Assembly (NCBI GenBank): GCA_000320545.1
Contig: ADNK01001518.1
Location: 1 to 40,203 of the forward strand
Reading direction: 5' to 3'
DNA: 40,203 nt
Source of the DNA: Bigelowiella natans CCMP2755
Taxonomy: Eukaryota > Cercozoa > Chlorarachniophyceae
Below, in pieces: positions 22,585 through 34,225 of this stretch; position 1 is the first letter of the stretch; each line of letters begins with the position of its first letter. A model generated the notes under the pieces. It was not told the origin of the DNA. It ran no database searches and saw only the letters and a program-made list of their open reading frames with translations. The position numbers and the translations under genes were made by a program.

Positions 22585-23969
22585 CTACCCAAAAATGGAA
22601 GCCAAGACATCCGGGCTAGTGTGTGTAAGGATTATACCCTCTTTCCCATCATCCTCTCCCTCTTTATCATCTCTATTGTCTTCTGGAGCCACATTTTCAT
22701 TTCTTTGTAATGCAATTTCGTCTAGTTTATCGTCGTCGTCAAAGTTTGGCATGTCACTATGGACTTCTATTTGGCCCTCACTCCTTTCCTCGTCGGGACT
22801 GTTTTCAGAATGCCTTGAAGCAGAGTTGTCTATCTCTCCCCCTTGACGTCTCATTTGTATTGATTCTTTGGTTACATTCTGGAAAGCACTTGATCGTACT
22901 CCCATTAGAACGAGATCATCATCTTTGATGAAGGTTTCATTTCCATTTCCCAAATCTTCTAGGTCCAGACTGTCATCTGAGAATTTGAATTGCGACGTCA
23001 TTTCATTCAGCTTTTTTTCCTCTATTTGTTTCAGTAATTTCCTACGTTCAGCTTCTTGCTGTGCTCCAGGTCTAGGAGTTGCCACAACATCAACTAAATC
23101 TTCTCGACATGCTATTGTTTCAATCTGCTCACTTGGTTGGAATTTTACTTTGCACGGTCTCCGCGCACGAGCGGATTGAGGAGAGCCGACAAGTTTGTGT
23201 TGAAGAATTTCTCTTATCTCCCTTCTGAATTTTTCAATCTCCCGTTCTTCTCGATCATACTGCATCTCCTCAGCTTCTTTATATTCTATGTCACGCGTTG
23301 AATAAGAAGTTTGGGGACGGGCAGTACCGAGGTCCAACTTTCCAAGAGACTGCTTTATTTGATTTCGGCGAGCGTTTTCAGGAGATCTCTTATCCTCTTC
23401 GTCATCATCCTCGGGTTGTTGTTGTTGTTGTTGTTGTTGTTGTTGATTTTGTTGCAGCACAGGCCTCCTCACTGCGCCAGGCGAGTCTTTCACAGTCCAT
23501 CGTGGGGTGATGATAAATTCACTGTCGCCAAAAGTGTTTTCAGCGCCACTTTGCAGCCTACTCAAGGGCAACTGTGGAATCTCTGCCTTTGACTCCTGTA
23601 TTGGACTCGGCTGGGGTTTAGGTATTTTGGGTTTCCGACGACGAGACTCTTTTTTCTTGCGCCGCGACGGTGTTAGGGATGTTCTCGCAGATTGTGTCTG
23701 CCGACAAGGTTTCAGCACGGCAGGAACACGTGGTCGCCGATTAAACTTGAGCTTCTAAATATTAGAGATGGGCTTGGTACGTGCTGGCTCACTCATAGTG
23801 TCTAATCCCAGAACTAGCGAATCAATTTTTCATACAGTTTTGTTTTATGTTGTGAAACCGAAAATAACAGTACCGCACGCAGAGGTAGGGAGTCATGGAG
23901 CTTCCTCAACACTGGAGGAAGAAGGCCAGCTTTTCGTTTTTCATCGAATGAATCCCGCATCGATTTCAT
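22585..23969 (-). CDS. Unrecognised charged, largely disordered protein, 421 aa
   Basis: Exon 1 (23969-23874) starts with MKSMRDSFDEKRKAGLLPP and ends at GCG/GTACTG. Exon 2 (23754-22585) begins after ATTTAG; both are phase 0. The N-terminal third is Lys/Arg/Pro rich (SRRKKKESRRRKPKIPKPQP). A Gln run of about 12 (from a GTT repeat, 23416-23445) sits mid-way, followed by Glu-rich stretches likely to form helices (EREIEKFRREIREILQ and AERRKLLKQIEEKKLNEM). The end is acidic and closes with SPDVLASIFG. Composition indicates disorder with short coiled coils. I know no family with this pattern. The gene is head-to-head with clathrin. Coding status is well supported by length and splice phase; function unknown. 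Confidence 0.75.
23416..23445 (-). repeat. Gln-encoding trinucleotide repeat
   Basis: A GTT run on the plus strand, read on the minus strand as CAA codons for a run of Gln in the 421-aa protein. Confidence 0.85.
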
Positions 23970-24711
23970 TTTGACAGGATGCCCTGACGATGGAGCTGTT
24001 GTCAGTCACTCCAACGCTAGCCGGCGCCCTTCCGACTTCATCACCCGATTTTTATTTTTTCCGATACTTTTTTTTGCGGAATTCGACCCTTCAATATGTC
24101 GCTTGCAGACTCTTGATGTGGGCATTTCAGGCTGAAACAGGAGCTTAAGATGATTGTCGCTGAAGAAAGGGCATTGATTTTACATGGATTTCTGTTGCAG
24201 CGACGGCTGATTGGATTTCTGTAAATAAAAACCGGGAAAACGGCATAATCGAATTTAAATGGAATTGGGGGTCCCAAATTGAAGAAATTATCGGTTGAGC
24301 ATGGACATATGACCTTCTCGCAAGATACGATGCGAGTTTGTTCACGCAGAAGTCTCCTCAGAAATTCAGATGGTTTATGAAACATAAAATAAATAAAACA
24401 CTATAAATGAGTTCTATTTTGAAATATTAAAGCCAGTAAGATTGGATATCTTACCAAATTAGCCAACATATTATTCCCGAAAAACATGTGCTTGGATGAT
24501 ATTTGCTGGCCAGATCCCATGCAAGATTTTTGAAACGGTAGCGAAATTCAACATATTTTTATTTAAAGACAAGACATATTCTTTGTCTCAATGATAAATA
24601 AGGCGCGAATCAGATAATTTCACACCGCGGGCGCCTGAGAGAGACAGGGGTCCTACACACCAGATAGCTTGAGTAACAAAGGAGAGCCTCGCAGCCCAAA
24701 CACTCTTCATC
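23970..24711. promoter_or_regulatory. Spacer between divergent 421-aa gene and clathrin
   Basis: About 740 bases between opposite start codons. It is AT-richer than the flanking coding sequence and nearly free of microsatellites, unlike most spacers here. A minus-strand 114-codon ORF within it lacks any domain and is not called. No motif could be assigned. Confidence 0.4.
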
Positions 24712-27700
24712 ATGGCTCAACAGCGGCTTTCTCCTATCGGCTACAAGGAGATCATAAAGGTTAACTTTCGTAAAAGCGAATAGGACTAGTTGCAAGACGA
24801 GAAGGATTTCGAATGAGAGATATTAGCAATAAATGGTGATGTCACCAGCATTCCAAATTCATTTTTCTAATCGGTGTTTGTATGCAGCTCCCTTCGATGG
24901 CTATATCTCAGGGCAGCATTAGCTTCAAGAATGTTACCCTGCAGTCTGAGAAATACATCGTTGTCAAAGAGGATGATAAAAAAAAGATTGCTATAGTCAC
25001 AGCTGCAGCCAAAAGGATTAAAAGATTAAATAATGCTGGAAACCCTCCTATCGATCAAGCAATCATGAACCCAAACGCAGAGGTTGTTGCTCTGAGAAGT
25101 GGTAAGTCTTATGGATTATTCAGTTGCATCGGACAATAGTGATAACCAATGTGTTTTCAGCAAACGGGCAAGGGGGTACCAGCTTAAATATTTTCTCTCT
25201 TCAAATGAAAGCAAACATGAAGTCTGCAACCCTGCAAGACCGTGTCGATTATTGGAAATGGATCGATGAGAAGACTATCGCGATTGTGACTCCAACCCGC
25301 GTCTACCATTTAGGAATTGAAGGTGATACTAGAGAGTTAAGCCGCTCTCTTCGCTTATTAATTTCCTAATGTATAAATCAAGCTTAAAAATTTCTTAATG
25401 TGTAGGCCAAGCTCAACCAACTCTAAAGTTTGAAAGGAGTGCTGAAAAGCCTGAGTCCCATTGGTCTGGTCCCGTCCAAGTAATTAATTACCACCAGTCG
25501 CAGGATAAGCAGTGGCTGATTCTCGGTGGCCTCGCAAAAGGAAAGCAAGGGGGGATTGCAGGAGTTCTTCAAGTTCATTCCTGCAAAATGAACGCTTCGC
25601 AGCCAACCATGCCTTCGCATGCTGCTTGCTTCGCGCAAATAACTCTCGATGGACGTTCCGCACCGAGCAATCTCATTTGCTTCACCACCAACGGACCAGT
25701 CCTGCAGATCCTGGAGCTGGACCCTCCTTCAAAGGATGTGGCGTTCAAGAAAAAGGTCCCTCTTCAGTTCAAGCAGGCAGATGATTTCCCTGTGTCCATT
25801 CACAGCGACGATAAAAACGGAACTCTTTTCATCCTGACGCACAAGGGACTCCTCATTGCGGTCGAAATTACTACCGCTAAGGTCTTTTTCGCAAATCAAA
25901 CCAGCAAGATGATTGCTAGCTGCGTCAACAAATACCAAGAAGATGGCGGTATCGTAACAGTCGATGGAACCGGACGTGTTGGTCAATTCTTCTTGGAAAA
26001 GAAGAACGTAGTGAAATTCATTTGCGAAACTCTGAATGATTTGCAGACTGGGCTCAAGATGGCAACCCGTTACAACCTTCCTGGAGCTGACCAATATATT
26101 GAGAAGCAATTCAACGTTCTAATGAACAGCCAGCGCTATGAAGAGGCCATGAAGATGACCGCGCGCTCCCCTCAGGGTGCCCTAAGGACGGTGCAGACCA
26201 TGCGGTCGTTCAAGCAACTTCCCCCTATTAACGGGCAGCCGGCGCTCCTTTTCTATTTCAACCTTCTTCTCAACACTGAAGGAGCTACACTCAACACTGT
26301 TGAGTCGATTGAACTTGCGAGACCTATCCTTCAGTCCGGTAAACCTCAGGGATTGGCACATATCCGAGATTGGTTGCTCAAGAAAAAGCTAACTTGCTCC
26401 GAAGAACTCGGGGATGCGCTCAAAAGCACGGACCTCAAGCTTGCACTCCAGGTGTATTCTTCGGCGAAGGTACCAGAAAAGGTGATCGCTTGTTTCTTGG
26501 CGCTCTCGGCTAAGGAGGTGGATGACAACAAAGCCAACAAGATATATACTGAGATCATCAAGTATGCAAAGAACTGTAACTACACCCCCGACTACTGCAC
26601 CCTTGTGGGACAGCTTCATCGTGTTAATCCTGCTCGAGCCAAGGACTTCGCTCTGGTTCTCATCAACCAAGAAGAGGAAAGTGGGACAGCCCTTGTTAAT
26701 GTCGGTCAGCTTGCTGATACCTTCATGTTCGCGCAGCCTCCTGACGTGAAGTCTACAACCAATATTCTCCTCGAGTACTTGCGCTCTCGTGGTGACAGGG
26801 AGGAAGACGCTGCTTTGCAGACTCGCGTGCTACAAATCAACCTCATCCACAACAGCCCTCGTGTTGCTGATGCCATCCTTGATAGCTCTGACTACAACTT
26901 CTCACATTTCGATAAAATAAAAATCGCTATGAACTGCGAAAATGTTGGGCTTTTTGATCGCGCGCTTGAGTTCTACAGTGACATGAAGGACTACAAGAGA
27001 GTTCTTGGCCATGCGCCAAACATGAAGATTGAGCACCTTCAAAGTTTCTTTGGTAAGCTCTCCCCTGAGGAAGGCATTGAGTGCCTCACCACTCTCCTTA
27101 AGAATGGTGTTCGTTCCAACCTCAGAACTGTGGTTGAAATAGCCAAGAAGTGGTCGGAGCAGTTCACCCCAAAAGCGCTGATCGAGATGTTTGAAGAATT
27201 TAACTGTTACGAAGGAATTTACTGGTACACCGTCTCCTTCGTGTCTGAGTGCAAGGAATCTGACCTCGTGTTCAAGTGTATCGAAGCCGGTGTCAAGTGC
27301 TTGCCCGACACCAATAAGTTCTTGATTAAACTCTGCCGTTACCATGAGCATTTCGACCCGAAGCAGGTGAAAGACTTTCTCCTCGACGCCGACTTGAAGA
27401 AGGATCCTCGGCCCTTGATTTACGTCTGCGATCGATTCGGTTACGTGGACGAGTTGATTGAGTACTTGTGGAAGAATAAGAAGGACATCATCCAAGCCTA
27501 CGTTCAGCGCATGAACTTCAAGTCTACTCCTATGGTTGTTGGTAGCTTGCTGCACCTCAATGCTCCTGAGGAATTTATCATGAACTTGCTCGATGGCATG
27601 CGCCCTCCCACGGATGATCCCGAGTTCGTAGCTAAACTTGTTGAAGAATGCGAAAAGGTCAACCGCATTGTCATTCTCCAGCCATGGCTCGAGGTTCAAA

Positions 27701-30396
27701 AGAAGGATGAGAGCAAAGACCCTGAGGTATATAACGGGCTTGCCAAGATCTACGTGGATAACGGCACCGGCAAGACCGCTGAAAAGTTCCTTTTAGAAAA
27801 CAATCTGTACAACCCTGCTGTAGTCGGTAAATTCTGTGAGAGCCGTGACCCAATGCTGGCTGTTGTCGCGTACAAGAAGGCTGAGGGTGAATGCGACGAC
27901 CAGCTCATTGAGGTCACTAACAAGAACGGTTTCTTCAAGGACCAAGCCAAGTACCTTGTCGTGAGAGAAAACGTCGATCTGTGGGCTAAGGTGCTTACCG
28001 AGGAGAACAAGTTCCGACGCGAGTTGATTGATCAGGTTGTCGCAACCGCGCTCCCCACTGCAGAGACCGCGCAGCAAGTCTCCGTCACCGTGAAAGCTTT
28101 CATGAGTGCTGATCTCCCCAACGAGCTTATCGAGCTTCTGGAGCGCCTCATTCTGCACGATACCGGTGTTGGAAGAGAGCAATTTAGGAATAACAAGAAC
28201 CTTCAGAACTTACTTATCCTCACGGCCATCAAGGCTGACAAAGCCCGTGTCATGGACTATGTCAACCGCCTTGACAACTACGAAGGGCCACAGATCGCTA
28301 AGATCGCTTCCCACCCTGAGCATAAGCTTTATGACGAAGCTTTCTTCATCTACAAGAAATTCGGCATGGGCGTTGAGGCGATCCAAGTGCTGCTTCAATG
28401 CAAGGAAGACATTGAAAAGGCGACAGACTTCGCGCAGACCTGGGATAAGCCAGACGTGTGGGTCATTCTCGGTAAGGCCCAGCTTGACGCACAGATGACC
28501 AAAGACGCAATCGGCTCCTTCCTCAAGGCCGAGGATCCTAAGTATTTCGAAGAAGTCATCTTTGCTTCAAAGACTGGAGAATTGTTTGGAGACCTCATCA
28601 AATTTCTCATCATGGCTCGCGCAAATCTCAAGAATCCGATGCTTGACAACGAACTTATCTATGCGTACGCTAAGACCGAAGAGCTTGGAGAGCTTGAGGA
28701 CTTCCTCAACAGCAAGAACAATGCCAAGTATCCTGAAATTGGGGAAAGGCTATTCAACGAGAAACTGTATCTGGCTGCCAAAATTATCTACAAGTTCATC
28801 AAAGATAACTCCAAACTCGCGCTTTGCTACGTGCACCTGAATGAATTCCAGAACGCTGTTGAGGCTGCGAACGATGCTGGCAAGATTCCCGTTTGGAAGG
28901 AAGTCTGCTTCGCTTGCGTCGGCTCTGAGGAATTCAAGCTGGCTCAACGTTGCGCGATGCATATCATCGTGTACACGAACCATCTGATGGAACTTGTAAT
29001 GCACTATGAATATCTTGGTCACTTTGAGCAGCTGATCGAGGTTCTTGAGGCTGGCATTAGCTTACAGCGCACACACCAAGGCATCTTCACACAGCTTGGT
29101 ATCTGCTACTGCAAGTACAAGGAAGAGAAACTCATGCAGCACATTAAGGACTACTGGAGCCGCCTCAACATCCCTAAGTTGCTTCAAGCCTGCCGTCAGC
29201 ACCAGAAGTGGCTGGAGGTCGTTCACCTGTACGCTTACTACAGTCAGCACGACAACGCGATCGATACCCTCATGGATCATGCGGCCGAATGCTGGTCCCA
29301 CGAGCTCTTTAAGAAGACCGTCCACCAGGTTTCCAACTCCGAGATGTACTACAAGGCCATCGAATTTTACTTGGAGGAGAAGCCATTGCTCGTCAATGAT
29401 CTCTGCGCGGATCTCACACCCAAGCTTGACCATGCGCGAGTGGTGACCCTGGTGAGGCGAAAAGGACATGTTCCTCTGATCAAGGGGTATCTCTTGAGCG
29501 TGCAGTCGGAGAACAATAACATCCTTAACGAGGCTATCAACAACCTATTTTTCGAGGAGGAGGACCATAAAAACCTGCTCAAGAGCGTCGATACCTATCC
29601 CAACTTCGATCAAGCTGCTCTTGCCTCCGTACTCAAGAAGCATGAACTTCTTGAGTTCCGCCGCATCGCTGCTCACATCTACAAGATGAACAAGCGGTTT
29701 GAGGAGTCCATCGAGCTCTCCAAGAAGGATAATATGTGGGATGACGCCATGAAGACTGCTGAAGTGTCCGCAGACTCGGCTCTTGCTGAAAGCTTACTCT
29801 ACTTCTTCGTCGAGAGGAAGGAATATGAATGCTTCTCCGCATGCTTGTACACCTGCTACGAGCTCATCAAGCCAGATGTTGTCCTCGAGCTTGCATGGAG
29901 GAACAACCTGGTAGATTTTGTCATGCCTTATATGGTACAGACATTCGCTGACTACAGCACAAAGATGTCCACTCTCTTCGCGAAAGTGGCTAAGCTAGAA
30001 GAGAAACTGGATGATGGCGAGAAGAAGGATGGAGCAGAGGAGGAGAACACGGGCGCTATTCTACAAACACGTAAGAAATCCTAGTATATACTCCTCACTT
30101 GCTATCTTTGATAAATGTCTATTTTTGTTGATTTATTAATATGATGATAATGATGATGATGATGATGATGATACTACTCAGCTTTATTGATAACGGCTGG
30201 ACCTGGTATGATGGGCGGCGGTATGCCGCAAGGACCTGGTATGATGGGTGGTCCAATGGGGGGACAGCCCCCGGTCGGGCCTGGTATGATGGGAGGACCT
30301 CCGATGGGGATGGGAGGACCACCGCCCATGGGGCCTGGCGGGCCAATGATGGGAGGAGGAGCCATGCCCCCACCACGTAATAATTTCAACGCATAA
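24712..30396 (+). CDS. CHC: Clathrin heavy chain
   Basis: The triskelion leg of the clathrin coat, acting in endocytosis and trans-Golgi/endosome traffic. Exons 24712-24759, 24888-25101, 25161-25322, 25406-30070 and 30182-30396 join in phase to 1767 aa, slightly longer than the usual 1650-1710. The N-terminal propeller starts MAQQRLSPIGYKEIIKLPSM and contains NVTLQSEKYIVVKED and AIMNPNAEVVALRSG. The leg of CHC repeats follows, with hallmarks such as CDRFGYVDELIEYLW, VSVTVKAFMSADLPNELIEL, NLLILTAIKADKARVMDYVN, WKEVCFACVGSEEF and HELLEFRRIAAHIYK. The last exon is a Gly/Met/Pro-rich tail of GPGMMGGP-like repeats, comparable to the GGM-rich end of plant clathrin. The 4.7-kb exon 4 is intron-free, unlike its neighbours. 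The last intron carries a GAT microsatellite. Identity is certain. Confidence 0.98.
30142..30172 (+). repeat. (GAT)n in the last clathrin intron
   Basis: About ten GAT units end a few bases before the acceptor actactcag of the final exon. It lies within the intron 30071-30181 and is therefore not translated. Confidence 0.85.
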
Positions 30397-30716
30397 GAAA
30401 AATTTCTACTCACCGAACACACCGAGCCCACCTGTACGAGAACGCTTTCGGCAGAGAAGAGAGCGAGAGCATTTTTGTTTTGTTTCTTCCTCACTTCCTG
30501 AAAGTCTTTGTTTTTGTCAGAGGGATCGCCATTCTTTCCGCAAAATTAAGACGCTTTTCACGTAAGATTCTAAGGTACTGCTTTGCATCGTACTATTTTG
30601 CGGCTGAAAGATCAGGGCAGCACCATGCAAAACACATGTCATCAAAAACTGATGCACAAAGTTCAGCTCTGCATTCAGCAATGCTACAAATACTTGTTCA
30701 GTTCTGCGCCATTGCC

Positions 30717-30763
<47 letters not shown>

Positions 30764-32092
30764 AAGATGGTGGGTGACGCACATGCAAGCTGTGTGTTGA
30801 ATCAGCACGTTCCCGCGGACCGCTGCCCCGCAATGAGCGTAGCATGTAGGCGGAATCATTGCATGCGCAGACGTTAACGTTGTTGTTCCGGGAGCACATG
30901 AAATGCACACAAATGGCACGCACCACGCGTGAGCAGCATGCGCATGCACATAAACAAGAAAACTAGAGCTGAGGGGAAGAACAGCGCGGCGGATTAGAGC
31001 AGATCAGATTGAATTATATTGCTGTGCGTCTACATTAGGATGGCCATTGAAACAATTTAAACATTTCATTACATCCGTCTCATATTGCTGTGCGTCATGC
31101 AATAGCATCTAGAACATCGATGCATTCGCGCGCGCTGCGGAAATTTGGATGTGATCATATATAGTGGCGGTGCGCAGGCTTACATATTAGCGTTGAAACC
31201 AAATAAGCTTGAACACGACGGTCCAGTTCGATTCGTGTCACATTTGCGTTAATAGCTAGCACGGCACTGACTTGACGAGGCACACAATTCTAGCATTGTG
31301 GCTCAATCTCCCCTACATATGCAGATGCATGATTGCATATAGCAGCTATATAGCATATATAATAGTATACAGCCGTGGCAGCAGCTGCCGATGCAGCACG
31401 CGTACGCCACGGTGGAGAACAAGATATGTCAGCTATAGCTACATGCATGCATGCGATGCAATAATGTAATTGTCAATGTGTACACAAATGCGACATATTG
31501 TGAAGATTGAAGACTGGCGGACATGCACATATATGTGTTGTACGTATATGCTGTTTACGTGCTCATTGAACAAAATCTGCATTGCACAACTGCCCAACGC
31601 GAGCGTGGTTGGCATTTTCACTGGGATTGATGTGCGCTAGTGCGGCGGCGGCGGCCAAGATAGCTAGGGAGTTGTTGTAAATGTGTTACGTAGTCCATCT
31701 CCGCAGCGTTATGGTGTATGGAGCGCAGATTTGTCCGGGCTCGCACTGCAGGCAGAGCACGCTTGCCGCGCACATGCGTTGGGATCAATAGGCTATTTTT
31801 GTATCTGATGCCGGATAGTATGATGCGTGTATACTGTAATAGGTAATAGGAGTCATAGTGACAAACTCAGAGCTAATAAAAAAAGTAAAGCTGTGCTAGC
31901 TTTTAGACTCTCTCTCTCTCTTTCTCTCATATTGTATCTGTATGCGACTAGGAATATCTGTATCTCAGTGTCTAAATTTGTATCCCCCACCCTCCCAAAT
32001 CTGCAAACAAGGTGATGAAATAACAAAACAAAGGAATGAAAAAAAGGTAACGACGCTCCTAGATACGGAGATCTTCTTCACTTATATTCAGG
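30397..32092. other. Intergenic after clathrin; 3' flank, GT repeat, palindrome-rich island
   Basis: The first 300 bases are probably clathrin 3' UTR or flank. A (GT)n run of about 20 units lies at 30720-30760. From 30780 to 31760 the sequence is dense in GCATGC, TGCATGCA, GCTAGC and AGCAGCTGCT words. A 15-base word (atattgctgtgcgtc) occurs twice, at about 31016-31030 and 31082-31096. No gene found. Confidence 0.5.
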
Positions 32093-32320
32093 ATTGACAC
32101 GTTATTCTGTCCGTACTCTGCAAATCTTTTATTACTTTCGCGGCTTGAGTGGTGCCTTTGCTACGACAATGCTTACGTCTTGCTGGGCTTACTCGGCGGA
32201 TATCTGACTTTCCCAGCAATAAGCCATGCAACGGGAATTGTTAATTGTATTGTAATGGTGCCAATGCTCAGAATGGTCGCGTTTGAAGGTCCATTTGTCA
32301 ACCTCCGCGGGCTAGATTGA
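32093..32320 (+). CDS. Possible terminal exon of a hydrophobic protein
   Basis: After the acceptor ttatattcag, a plus frame reads about 75 codons to a TGA near 32320, with two hydrophobic stretches (AYVLLGLLGGYLTFPAI and GIVNCIVMVPMLRMV) that could be membrane helices. A donor-like GTAACG 46 bases before the acceptor suggests a short intron, but the upstream exon phase did not match. It overlaps no other gene and is convergent with the SET gene. No homologue recognised; it may be chance. Confidence 0.25.
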   Translation: MDTLFCPYSANLLLLSRLEWCLCYDNAYVLLGLLGGYLTFPAISHATGIVNCIVMVPMLRMVAFEGPFVNLRGLD

Positions 32321-32549
32321 GAGAGAATATGAAACAAGGACTTGAATCAATATGTGTATTTCTTCGGGATCGGGAACTCTGTTAATGGAATGACACCGGC
32401 ATGAAGTTAATCTTCATAGTCTTTAGGTAGAAGTGCTTCAGGAATATCTGTAGTCTGATTCGGAGTTGGAGGTGGCGGCAAAGAGTGTAAAGCACGAGAA
32501 GCGTTGATTGGACCAGAGTATGGAACGAAATGTCCCTCGAGTTCTTTAC

Positions 32550-33014
32550 CTATTCGACCTTTGTGGAGCCTTGAACCTTCTCGCCCGTGACGAAGTCTAC
32601 GAAGGGTTCTGCCATGCTCGACTCGGTAGTGTTGTAGTCAAAGCAAATCTCTTCCCCAGGATGAATCTCCCTGCAAGCCACCATCGAAACCACTAGCTCG
32701 TCTTCATGGTCAAACTCAACGGTCACGTTGGGTTTGAAGCTGTGATTGGTATACTTAATAGGACCGGTGAACAAGAGGTGCTTAGACTCATCACGTTGGA
32801 TTGTGTACTTGGTGGGCTCTTTGAAAACCTTGGCCGCCCTTTCGCGAATCATGACTGTTCCTTTCTCAGCGTACTCCGTAGAGCACAGTGCCGCCTGGCC
32901 AGTTTTTTTGTCATCGATCACCTCGACCATGGTGCTGAAGGAGCGCATGGCTGGCAGCCGGGTGATGGCAGCCAGACGGTGGGAAGAGAGGAGGGTCTTT
33001 CGAAGCACGAACAT
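32550..33014 (-). CDS. Mini SET-domain protein, probable mitochondrial presequence
   Basis: SET domains transfer methyl groups from S-adenosylmethionine to lysine. This single-exon ORF of 154 aa starts with an Arg/Ser/Leu-rich, acid-free leader (MFVLRKTLLSSHRLAAITRL) typical of mitochondrial import signals. The C-terminal half keeps the end of the SET fold: NHSFKPN at residues 90-96 and GEEICFDYN at 120-128, which in the family form the cofactor and substrate pocket with the catalytic Tyr. The N-terminal SET strands are much shorter than usual and no pre-SET or Cys-rich post-SET is present, so activity cannot be assumed. Small stand-alone proteins of this kind are known in protists and plants. 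No intron was needed. Confidence 0.85.
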   Translation of the reverse strand: MFVLRKTLLSSHRLAAITRLPAMRSFSTMVEVIDDKKTGQAALCSTEYAEKGTVMIRERAAKVFKEPTKYTIQRDESKHLLFTGPIKYTNHSFKPNVTVEFDHEDELVVSMVACREIHPGEEICFDYNTTESSMAEPFVDFVTGEKVQGSTKVE

Positions 33015-34225
33015 GAGTAAAGGGGTAAGAAGTGTTTCACAGCCAGGATTTTGATTTGTGTACTCGCTAGACTAGGGGCAGGGAGGCAGGGATGATTCAT
33101 CTCAGTCCACGTGATCATGCACCAGCCGTGGTCTTTTGCTCACGTGACTCCGCAAAATGCTCTAAAAATGAAGCGCATGTTGTTTTTCCGATGAAATCAT
33201 CTGAAATCCCACCAGTCAGTGCCGGTATACCGAATCCGTTATTTGTGACATTGCGTTTCGTGATGCGAAATCACGAAACCACCGGGAAAAGATCGAATTT
33301 CTACAAACACAGGCAATTCCATGGTCTTCGGACACATTCGGACACTGAAACTCATCAGCGGTGCGCGCTGTGCGTTGTGGCACTCTAGCACTGTGCTGGT
33401 TGACGTTGCTGCGGGACTGTGACTCAGCATCTGTGAACACATCGGGCTTTTGTGACAACTTGCGTGTGCAATGTGCCCTCTGCTTGACATCTTGGTGTGA
33501 TCGCAAGCTGCTAGCTAGCTAGCTAGCTAGACCCTCACGTCTTGTGAGTCTTCACATCACAATGAGCAACCACTCTTGCAACGTTTTGGAAGTGCAGTTC
33601 ATCATCATTGCTCATTGTTCATTGGACCAGTGGATTGATGAGCTGCCTGAAAAAGGCAGGTCATTGCACCATGCTTGTGACCGATGCTCAGCTGATGCAT
33701 CAGCGGCGATGAGATCGCGATGTCACGAATCGAACAAACGCGTGGGGGAACACTTTTTCGCTTCATGTGTGCGCGCGCAGCTGCGGGAGTGCAATCGATG
33801 TGGATCGCACTCGCTCGTTGTGTCGCTAGTGCTGCAACTGCAACACACGATGGATCACACTTGTTCATCGCTGTCGCTAGCTGCATGCTAGCATGCCGCA
33901 GCGCAGCGCTGTGACTGCATCGAACACAACGCTTCTCATGACAATGAATGGAAACAAACAGACGACACAACGTGAGTGCTGTAGCCGCTGCTTGTTCTAA
34001 TGTAATCGCTTCGTTGCATCCGTCTCATGACATGTGTTGCCAAAATAATTTGCCGCAATGCGAGCGAGGCACGTGTAATCGCAATCATTGAGCACACCAT
34101 GTAATGTACTCGTCTGCCGTTGCGAAGTGCGTGGTTCATTGCGGGTACGACAAATAGATTTTAAATTGCTGCTGATTTGCGATAATAATTTTCAGTTATC
34201 ATTATGCACAGGATCCGTCGGTCGA
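33015..34225. other. Intergenic palindrome-rich island
   Basis: No gene supported; overlapping 60-120 codon ORFs on both strands have no domain. Contains a (CTAG)n array, the word TGCAATGTGC at 33467-33476, cacgaatcgaac at 33724-33735 (inverse of gttcgattcgtg near 31226) and GCTAGCTGCATGCTAGCATGC near 33877. Confidence 0.5.
33509..33530 (+). repeat. (CTAG)n tetranucleotide repeat
   Basis: Five tandem CTAG units, a self-complementary tetranucleotide, followed by the small hairpin-like CTCACGTCTTGTGAG. Confidence 0.9.

Noticed and set aside
24041-24385. 114-codon minus ORF in the clathrin 5' spacer
   Set aside because: No domain or splice partner; a chance ORF is the simpler explanation.
26902-27699. 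265-codon minus ORF inside clathrin
   Set aside because: Antisense shadow of the clathrin reading frame; no domain and no splice context.
31220-31245. tRNA B-box-like string gttcgattcgtg
   Set aside because: No acceptor stem, anticodon arm or A box could be paired around it; it recurs inverted near 33724, which suggests a repeat.
33544-33970. Overlapping plus and minus ORFs of 115-121 codons
   Set aside because: Lie in a palindrome-rich island where both strands stay open; Cys/His-rich composition reflects GCA/TGC words, not a zinc finger pattern.
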